From: Chloroflexota bacterium
GTDB lineage: Bacteria; Chloroflexota; Anaerolineae; Anaerolineales; UBA4823
Reading direction: 5' to 3'
DNA: 14,612 nt
Assembly (NCBI GenBank): GCA_017860725.1
Contig: JAGDMX010000028.1
Location: 1-14,612 of the forward strand
Of this stretch, positions 1 to 5,218 are shown one piece after another. The notes below the pieces were generated by a model, which was not told the origin of the DNA, did not search any database, and saw only the letters and a list, made by a program, of their open reading frames with translations. Within the stretch, counting starts at the first letter, position 1; every line of letters starts with the position of its first letter. The position numbers and the translations under genes were made by a program.

Positions 1-3
1 CTG

Positions 4-552
4 TTACGGTCTGCTGATTTCTCTTTGATTTGCCATAGGCACAGGAGGTTTGTTTATTGAGTACAACAAAAATGGGCCTGTTTCATCTTTGCCTTCCTTT
101 TCAAAGGTCATACCGATCTTCTTGGCTACATTTATCGAGGCTAAATTTTCTCTTTCAATCAGACAAATCAAGCGGTGCAGGTTTAATTTTTCAAAGCCAT
201 ATTTAAGTATGGCTTGCGCTGCTTCTGTTCCTAATCCTTGCCCCCAAAATGCTTTACTGATCAAATAAGCTACCTCTACTTCATTTTGACCATCAATCAT
301 CGAAGGGAGCAAGCCACACCGACCAATAAACATGTTGGTTTCTTTGTGAATGGTCGCCCAGAGCCCTAATTCGGGGTATTTTGGATGTCCATTCATGTGC
401 CACTCTAGCTCTTCCCGGGTTTCTTCAAAATTTCGAGGAGCGTCAGGTATATATTTACGCACATCTGGATCGCAATAGAGTGCAAACAGGTCATCTAAGT
501 CATCCAGCACTTGATGCCTCAGGATAAGCCTGTTAGTTTCTAATATCTTCAT
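4..552 (-). CDS. GNAT family N-acetyltransferase (RimJ/RimL type)
   Basis: A 182-residue protein of the usual length for RimJ/RimL-like acetyltransferases, which move an acetyl group from acetyl-CoA to an amine, often a protein N-terminus or a small metabolite; the acceptor here is unknown. The N-terminus ETNRLILR (5-12) is the typical first strand of this subfamily. GQGLGTEAA (about 104-112) is the acetyl-CoA pyrophosphate loop, and ENLASINVAKKIGM (about 135-148) is the conserved 'N.AS..v..K.GF' helix. The ATG start fits the family; upstream only a weak GCGAG is visible as a ribosome site. It lies 72 bases downstream of the MoaD-like gene on the same strand, so it could be read from that transcript. 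Sampled lines of this gene are close to 40% GC, clearly lower than the rest of the window, which may mean recent acquisition. Confidence 0.9.
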   Translation of the reverse strand: MKILETNRLILRHQVLDDLDDLFALYCDPDVRKYIPDAPRNFEETREELEWHMNGHPKYPELGLWATIHKETNMFIGRCGLLPSMIDGQNEVEVAYLISKAFWGQGLGTEAAQAILKYGFEKLNLHRLICLIERENLASINVAKKIGMTFEKEGKDETGPFLLYSINKPPVPMANQREISRP

Positions 553-624
553 CTCGCATCAGCAACAATCCAGGCAGGAACAGCCCCAGCATTACCTGCT
601 CCAGCCATATGTAGGTTGGTGGAT

Positions 625-933
625 TTATATGTTGGCACAACCGCCGGACATGGCTCCGACTACCCAGAGAGGCTCCACACCAGTCACGACCTCCTCGGGT
701 AATGGCTGATCTAGCGGCTCGTGAGACAAGTCCTGCTTACATGCGAAGAATCGAATGTAGGGACGCCGTTGTTTCGTGACATAATCGCGCAGCGTCCCGC
801 GCAGCATCGGATAGCAGTCTTCCAGGGCATCCAGTACCGCGCCCAGCGTTGGGATGCCCTCAACCGAAATCTCTAATTCTCGACCGACATTTGCCAGTCT
901 TCGCAGATGCGTAGGCAGCATAACCCGTATCAT
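625..933 (-). CDS. MoaD/ThiS-like ubiquitin-fold protein with extended C-terminus
   Basis: A 102-residue protein resembling the MoaD/ThiS sulfur-carrier family: MIRVMLPTHLRRLA opening strand, a 'TLGAVLDALEDCYPML' helix (about 29-44), and a C-terminal glycine pair. Carriers of this family end in a bare Gly-Gly that is adenylated and thiocarboxylated. Here the glycines are residues 97-98 and four residues follow (Cys-Ala-Asn-Ile), so the protein cannot be activated without trimming, or it is not a sulfur carrier. The ATG overlaps the TGA of the upstream BNR-repeat gene (ATGA), which implies translational coupling and a shared role. mobA lies just upstream on the same strand, so a link to molybdopterin is possible, but no moaA, moaC, moaE or activating E1-like enzyme is in the window. 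Confidence 0.85.
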   Translation of the reverse strand: MIRVMLPTHLRRLANVGRELEISVEGIPTLGAVLDALEDCYPMLRGTLRDYVTKQRRPYIRFFACKQDLSHEPLDQPLPEEVVTGVEPLWVVGAMSGGCANI

Positions 934-2045
934 GCCAGCGTCTGGACCTCGACCGACAATACAGCGGGAAGATCCCGGACGATAGGCGCCCAGCTATCAC
1001 CGGAATCGGCGGAGACATAGACTTGCCCGCCAGTAGTACCGAAATATACGCCGCAGGGGTCGAGCGTGTCAACCGCCATAGCGCTGCGCAATATGTTGAC
1101 ATAGCAGTCACTTTGCGGCAAGCCCTTCGTCAGCGCCTCCCAATCATTGCCTCCTACCCGGCTGCGGTAGACACGCAGCTTGCCCTCCGGCGGGAAGTGC
1201 TCTGAGTCGCTCTTAATCGGGACGACATAGACCGTATCCGGCTCATGGGCGTGAACGGCGATTGGAAATCCGAAATCGGATGGTAAGTTGCCACTAATCT
1301 CATACCACGAGTCACCAGCATCGTCACTGCGCATCACATCCCAGTGTTTCTGCATGAATAACACATTCGGGCGTGAGGGGTGCATCGCAATGGAATGAAC
1401 GCAGTGACCGACCTCGGCATATGGATCGGGGAGCTCGTAGTTTGACTCTAAACCGCGTGTCGCCGGGCACCAGGTTTGCCCTCCATCATCTGTGCGGAAT
1501 GCTCCTGCAGCCGAAATGGCAGTATAGATCCGGTTGGGATCGTTCGGATCAATTAGGATCGTGTGCAAGCACATCCCGCCCGCGCCTGGCTGCCACAGGT
1601 GTCCTTTGACGCTCCGCAACCCGGGGAATTCCTGCCAAGATAATCCTCCATCGTTTGAGCGGAACAAGGCGGCATCTTCCACTCCAGCGTAGACCGTGTC
1701 CGGATTGGCGCGGGAGGGTTCCAGTTGCCAGACCCGCTTAAATTCCCAGGGATGCTGTGTGCCGTCATAAAATTGATGCGTGCCGGGAGTACCTTCATAC
1801 AAAAACTGGTTGCCGACTGTTTCCCAAGTCATTCCGCCATCGTTGGAACGATGGACTACCTGGCCGAACCAGTCACTGGTCTGTGAGGCATACAACCGAT
1901 TTGGGTCGGCGTAGGACCCCTTCAGGTGATAGATTTCCCAGCCTGCAAAGTGAGGGCCGCTAATATCCCAGCTTGTGCGCTTACCATCTGCAGTCAGTAT
2001 AAACGCACCTTTGCGCGTGCCAACCAAAACCCGGATTCTACTCAT
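930..2045 (-). CDS. BNR/Asp-box repeat beta-propeller protein (sialidase-like fold)
   Basis: A 371-residue propeller protein. Asp-box repeats of the S/T-x-D-x-G-x-S/T-W type lie at about 67-74 (SNDGGMTW), 130-137 (SNDGGLSW), 185-192 (TDDGGQTW), 240-247 (SDDAGDSW) and 345-352 (SADSGDSW), with a degenerate copy near 295-302. This is the fold of sialidases, sortilin/VPS10 and Ycf48/HCF136, but I see no sialidase arginine triad, so enzyme activity is not supported. No signal peptide is visible; it probably acts in the cytoplasm. The ATG at 2045 is chosen over a TTG 54 bases upstream because AAAGGAG sits just before it and the predicted transcription start lies at about 2096, excluding the TTG. 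Its stop overlaps the MoaD-like start by four bases. Databases often label such proteins 'exo-alpha-sialidase' or 'glycosyl hydrolase', probably wrongly. Confidence 0.88.
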   Translation of the reverse strand: MSRIRVLVGTRKGAFILTADGKRTSWDISGPHFAGWEIYHLKGSYADPNRLYASQTSDWFGQVVHRSNDGGMTWETVGNQFLYEGTPGTHQFYDGTQHPWEFKRVWQLEPSRANPDTVYAGVEDAALFRSNDGGLSWQEFPGLRSVKGHLWQPGAGGMCLHTILIDPNDPNRIYTAISAAGAFRTDDGGQTWCPATRGLESNYELPDPYAEVGHCVHSIAMHPSRPNVLFMQKHWDVMRSDDAGDSWYEISGNLPSDFGFPIAVHAHEPDTVYVVPIKSDSEHFPPEGKLRVYRSRVGGNDWEALTKGLPQSDCYVNILRSAMAVDTLDPCGVYFGTTGGQVYVSADSGDSWAPIVRDLPAVLSVEVQTLA

Positions 2046-2051
2046 ACCACA

Positions 2052-2058
2052 TCTCCTT
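2052..2058 (-). promoter_or_regulatory. Shine-Dalgarno site deciding the BNR-gene start
   Basis: Reading on the minus strand, AAAGGAGATGTGGT leads directly into the ATG at 2045. This is the best ribosome site in the left half of the window and fixes the start at codon 19 of the longest open frame. Confidence 0.8.
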
Positions 2059-2102
2059 TCTGAATCCCTTCCATTTGATAGCAGGTTAAATCCCTGCAAA
2101 TT

Positions 2103-2131
2103 ATTATATCAAAGACGATCATATTTGTCAA
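2103..2131 (-). promoter_or_regulatory. Perfect sigma-70 promoter of the BNR/MoaD-like operon
   Basis: On the minus strand TTGACA (2131-2126) and TATAAT (2108-2103) are separated by exactly 17 bases, the full housekeeping consensus. Predicted start of transcription is near 2096, giving a leader of about 50 bases. The first transcribed bases can form a small stem, GCAGG/CCTGC (2097-2093 with 2085-2081) with a 7-base loop, which might protect the 5' end. Confidence 0.85.
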
Positions 2132-2140
2132 ACAATTGTT
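2131..2140. promoter_or_regulatory. 10-bp palindrome AACAATTGTT next to the -35 box
   Basis: AACAATTGTT is its own reverse complement and touches the -35 hexamer of the BNR-gene promoter. A repressor or activator bound here would directly control that promoter. Read on the minus strand with one more base it is GAACAATTGTTT, loosely like a Gram-positive type LexA box (GAAC-N4-GTTY), but the flanks do not match well. Confidence 0.4.
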
Positions 2141-2172
2141 CTATATATAATTTAGCCCTCCTCGCGCCGTAA

Positions 2173-2195
2173 CAGTTTCTTTTCCCAGTTTCTTT
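2173..2195. repeat. Two 10-bp direct repeats at the end of mobA
   Basis: CAGTTTCTTT occurs at 2173-2182 and again at 2186-2195, three bases apart; the second copy runs into the mobA stop codon. It is a short local duplication with no clear role. Confidence 0.5.
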
Positions 2196-2811
2196 AGCCA
2201 CTGCTACCGCCCGACTCATCTTTCGATGCCAGCTGAATGGCTAATTGCAGATCCTCCGGCGTGTTGACATTCCAAAAACTCAGCAAATCAGGATCGTACA
2301 CCTGGATTTCATCCGGCATCATCCTGTGAACGCGCACCCGGTGGAACCAGGAGTCCACACGCCACTTATCCGCCGCCAGTGCCCATTCCACCTCCTGCAG
2401 GCAGGCTTCCCGGCGGTAGACGGCGTGAAAGGGCTCAAGTCCACCTTCCAAGTGGGGGATGACCAGGTCAACATTAGATGCAATCAAAAGGTTACGCTCT
2501 GCCCCCAATAAGGAGACATTGATAAAGGGCATGTCGCAGGCCACCACCGCCACCAGCGGCTGGCTGGCGGCGCGCAGCGCGGTGTACAGCCCACCCAACG
2601 CTCCCCGCCCCGGGATTACATCGGGATATAATGGCAATCCTAGAACAAGATAGGCTTCGGGGCGATTGGTTGTGACCAGCACTTCGTCCGCCAGCGGCGA
2701 GATGCGTTCGATCACCCACTGCACGAGCGGCTTGCCCAGCAAAGGCAGCAGGGCTTTATCCTGCCCCATGCGGCGCGATTCTCCGCCAGCCTGGATCACA
2801 ATGGATAGCAT
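2194..2811 (-). CDS. mobA: Molybdenum cofactor guanylyltransferase MobA
   Basis: MobA joins GMP from GTP to molybdopterin-bound molybdenum, giving the MGD cofactor of DMSO-reductase-family enzymes, in the cytoplasm. The 205-residue length matches the family. Visible motifs are the nucleotide-binding loop QAGGESRRMGQDKALL (7-22; usual form LAGGxSxRMGxDKAL), GKPL (26-29), GRGALGGLYTAL (68-79), the metal-binding CDMPF (92-96), EPFHAVYRR (126-134) and the late NVNTPEDL (171-178). The first residue of the loop is Gln where Leu is usual, a minor variation. The ATG directly precedes MLSIVIQAGG, leaving no room for an alternative start. A TATAAT box lies six bases before the ATG, so the message looks leaderless. 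No other cofactor-synthesis gene is in view except the odd MoaD-like protein downstream. Confidence 0.93.
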   Translation of the reverse strand: MLSIVIQAGGESRRMGQDKALLPLLGKPLVQWVIERISPLADEVLVTTNRPEAYLVLGLPLYPDVIPGRGALGGLYTALRAASQPLVAVVACDMPFINVSLLGAERNLLIASNVDLVIPHLEGGLEPFHAVYRREACLQEVEWALAADKWRVDSWFHRVRVHRMMPDEIQVYDPDLLSFWNVNTPEDLQLAIQLASKDESGGSSG

Positions 2812-2817
2812 AGATTG

Positions 2818-2823
2818 ATTATA
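2818..2823 (-). promoter_or_regulatory. -10 box of mobA, predicting a leaderless transcript
   Basis: On the minus strand TATAAT is followed by CAATCT and then the ATG. The usual six-base gap puts transcription start on the A of the ATG itself. No Shine-Dalgarno sequence lies ahead, and no good -35 hexamer is seen. Confidence 0.55.
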
Positions 2824-2887
2824 ATAAAAACTATAGACAATCGATCTTATTGGTAAAGTATGGTTTTTAATTCGTGGAGAGTAAGAT

Positions 2888-4003
2888 ATGTCAACTTTAG
2901 GCGAAGTATTAGATCGAATGACGGTAGAAGGGGAGCTTTATGACTCACTGCCGGATAACACCGTGCGTTGCTATGCCTGCGGACACCGCTGCCTGATCCG
3001 GGAAGGCCGGCGCGGCATATGCCAGGTGCGCTTCAACCGCGGCGGGAAGCTTTTCGTGCCGTGGGGCTACGTGGCAGCCCTGCAGGCCGACCCCATTGAA
3101 AAAAAGCCTTTTTATCACATTCTTCCAGGTAGCGATGCACTGACCTTCGGCATGCTCGGCTGTGACTTCCACTGCTCGTACTGCCAGAATTACTATACTT
3201 CGCAGGCGATGCGTGACCCGGCCTCGGATGCCGCCGTGTCTCTGGCCAGGCGGGTTTCCCCGGGGCAGCTGGTCGATTATGCCAAACGCAGTGGGGCGAG
3301 CGTGATTGCCTCCTCCTACAACGAGCCGCTGATCACCTCCGAATGGGCGGTCAGTATTTTCAAGCTGGCTGTCGATGAAGGTATACGCTGTGTCTACATC
3401 TCAAACGGGAATGCCACGCCGGAGGTGCTTAAGTATCTGCGCCCCTACCTGTCGGGTTATAAGATCGACTTAAAAACGATGCAGGACAGGCAGTACCGCC
3501 AACTGGGTGGTGTGCTGGAACACGTCCTGGAGAGCATCCGGATGGCGTATGAGGCCGGGCTGTGGGTGGAGGTGGTAACCCTGGTGGTCCCGGGGTTTAA
3601 CGACAGCACCGAAGAGCTGATGGAGGCGGCGCGCTACATCCATTCCGTGTCAGCGGACATTCCCTGGCATGTGACAGCCTTCCACCCGGATTACAAAATG
3701 ACCGACCCGCCACCTACCTCGGTAAAGACCTTGCTGCGTGCGGCAGAAATCGGTCAGGAAGCGGGATTGAACTATGTGTATGCAGGCAACATCCCGGGCA
3801 GGCTGAGTGAATATGAAAACACCTACTGCCCTAATTGCCGCCAACTGCTGATCGAGCGCAGCGGCTTTACCATCCGCAGCTACCGGCTAGATGCCAAAGG
3901 TGCTTGCCCAAAGTGCGGCACACCCATCGCCGGTGTGTGGACCGATCGACCGGAGTCGGTCCAGCTCGGTGGATTTGGCATGCCCAGGCTGATCGTACGC
4001 TGA
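2888..4003 (+). CDS. amrS: AmmeMemoRadiSam system radical SAM enzyme AmrS
   Basis: A 371-residue radical SAM enzyme of the PflA-like AmrS family. The 4Fe-4S/SAM motif is C92-x3-C96-x2-C99 (GCDFHCSYCQN). It is preceded by the AmrS-specific N-terminal cysteine set C28, C31, C35, C45 with 'GRRGICQVR', and 'QADPIEKKPFYHILPG' (about 66-81). 'ASSYNEPLI' (141-149) and 'YISNGNATPEVL' (170-181) are further family marks. A C-terminal zinc-ribbon pair (C314/C317 and C340/C343) is the family tail. AmrS acts with AMMECR1 and Memo homologues in a poorly understood set; neither partner gene is in the window. The ATG has GGAG eight bases upstream (2876-2879). It is divergent from mobA (76-base gap) and converges on the next gene. 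Confidence 0.93.
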   Translation: MSTLGEVLDRMTVEGELYDSLPDNTVRCYACGHRCLIREGRRGICQVRFNRGGKLFVPWGYVAALQADPIEKKPFYHILPGSDALTFGMLGCDFHCSYCQNYYTSQAMRDPASDAAVSLARRVSPGQLVDYAKRSGASVIASSYNEPLITSEWAVSIFKLAVDEGIRCVYISNGNATPEVLKYLRPYLSGYKIDLKTMQDRQYRQLGGVLEHVLESIRMAYEAGLWVEVVTLVVPGFNDSTEELMEAARYIHSVSADIPWHVTAFHPDYKMTDPPPTSVKTLLRAAEIGQEAGLNYVYAGNIPGRLSEYENTYCPNCRQLLIERSGFTIRSYRLDAKGACPKCGTPIAGVWTDRPESVQLGGFGMPRLIVR

Positions 4004-4063
4004 GCGCAGCTTTGTCACAAAACGAGGCCGGTCATCGACCCCGCAATGATTCAACCTGTACGG

Positions 4064-5089
4064 CTATCTTCGCACAACTGCGCGGACAATATAGCGGTTG
4101 ACTGCGCCAAAGCGGTATTTATATTCCTCGTTACCGCGCATGAAGTCGAACTCCAGGCGTTTATTGTCATTAGCCCACTTCAATAAATACCCAAGCAGTA
4201 CCCATCCTGGTGAGAGCTCGCGGTATTTAAAGTTCAGCCCGGAATTGTAAACCCAGATGTGGTCATTGAAGTCAAAATTCAGGTAGCCAGCAGCTTTCTG
4301 CCCAGCCACCTCAAGGAACGCAAGCTGCAGCCAACCGTGTTGAAAAGCTGTGTGGACGGCGGTGTGCATCTGCGAGCGCATGAGCGGGGTAAGAAACAGG
4401 GCTTTCTCAGGATCCTGAGCCATTAAATCTATAAATCCGTCTACCTCTGAATCCAACTCGTCTTCATCCTGGACAAAATACCAATGCACCGGCAGGTCAC
4501 TCTCCTCAACGCGGCGCATCTTACGGCGGATTTCGTGGCGCTGCTTTTTATCAATTCCAGCCAGGTAGGTTTCCCAATCACCAGGTAGAGGGATATAGGG
4601 GCAGGGCTGCAGTTGTTCCTGCTGGTAGCTCCAACCACAGCGCCGCACCGCTGCTTGCAAGCAAACCAGGGTCGGTGAATTCTCCGGGATGTTATACCAA
4701 TCCAGCACTCGCCAGTCCGGCAATCGATCGCTATCCAGCAAGCTCAGGAGCCCATCAATAAACACGGACTGATCATCACAGTGTACGATCAAATCCAGAT
4801 AATCCGAGATCTCGATGCTGCCTATAAGCATCAGGGCTGGCTCGCCGAAACGATTGCAAGTGTAAAACAGCGGTGCAATCCCGATCAGATCCCCATTCTC
4901 AGCGCGTCCGATGACAATATACAGCTCACCTTCTTGCCACTCACCACCTCCCAGGGTCTGCCACCACGATCGAAGATACTCATACCGCAGGAACGGTACG
5001 TGACTTGCACTGCAACAGCTTAACAGCTCATTCCATTCGTCAGAGATCGTGTCAAGCTCTTCTAATGTACGGTATATGTCAAATTGCAT
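4064..5089 (-). CDS. FemAB/CelD-like GNAT acyltransferase
   Basis: A 341-residue protein matching the double-GNAT architecture of the BioF2-like/CelD acetyltransferases (Pfam Acetyltransf_6 class). The N-terminal half has EWNELLSCCSASHVPFLRYE (18-37), the usual 'eW..L...s....f.s..w...W' opening. The second half has KKQRHEIRRKMRRVEES (181-197) and SPGWVLLGYLLKWAND (about 293-308), followed by FDFMRGNEEYKYRFGA (about 314-329), the strongest family signature. Relatives work in exopolysaccharide or cell-envelope building and in aminoacyl transfer; the donor and acceptor here are unknown. It faces amrS tail to tail (60 bases, no clear terminator) and is divergent from the pseudo-PP2C gene (129 bases). 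No signal peptide is visible, so it is probably cytoplasmic. Confidence 0.88.
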   Translation of the reverse strand: MQFDIYRTLEELDTISDEWNELLSCCSASHVPFLRYEYLRSWWQTLGGGEWQEGELYIVIGRAENGDLIGIAPLFYTCNRFGEPALMLIGSIEISDYLDLIVHCDDQSVFIDGLLSLLDSDRLPDWRVLDWYNIPENSPTLVCLQAAVRRCGWSYQQEQLQPCPYIPLPGDWETYLAGIDKKQRHEIRRKMRRVEESDLPVHWYFVQDEDELDSEVDGFIDLMAQDPEKALFLTPLMRSQMHTAVHTAFQHGWLQLAFLEVAGQKAAGYLNFDFNDHIWVYNSGLNFKYRELSPGWVLLGYLLKWANDNKRLEFDFMRGNEEYKYRFGAVNRYIVRAVVRR

Positions 5090-5128
5090 GGATCATCCAC
5101 TCAATGTTTTTATTACAAAGCCAGTCAC

Positions 5129-5175
5129 TACTGGTAAACAGATGCCGACTTTCCCTAACCAGCATTTTACCAGTA
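5129..5175. promoter_or_regulatory. Inverted repeat TACTGGTAAA/TTTACCAGTA in divergent promoter region
   Basis: TACTGGTAAA (5129-5138) and TTTACCAGTA (5166-5175) form a perfect 10-base inverted repeat with a 27-base spacer. The right arm overlaps the TATAAT at 5174-5179. A further ACCAG lies at 5158-5162, one helical turn (11 bases) from the ACCAG at 5169-5173, and CCAGT at 5121-5125 is another copy. The set looks like an operator between the two divergent genes rather than a terminator. Confidence 0.4.
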
Positions 5176-5179
5176 TAAT
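5174..5179 (+). promoter_or_regulatory. -10 box of the pseudo-PP2C membrane gene
   Basis: TATAAT with a poor -35 (TTCCCT at 5151-5156, 17-base spacer, 3 of 6 matches). Transcription would begin near 5186, leaving a leader of about 33 bases with no good Shine-Dalgarno before the ATG at 5219. A weak -35 would suit an activated promoter. Confidence 0.45.
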
Positions 5180-5218
5180 CAGATTTGATGGCGTCCCTGG
5201 CGCCGGGGCCTAAATTAT

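Noticed and set aside
930..2045. True sialidase annotation for the BNR protein.
   Set aside because: Asp boxes alone mark the fold; no arginine triad, FRIP motif or secretion signal is visible.
2046..2099. Longer N-terminus of the BNR protein from a TTG at 2099.
   Set aside because: The TTG lies at or before the predicted transcription start and lacks a ribosome site, while the ATG at 2045 has AAAGGAG.
2130..2141. LexA-type SOS box at GAACAATTGTTT.
   Set aside because: Flanking bases and one central position do not fit the consensus, and no SOS-type gene follows; kept only as an unnamed palindrome.
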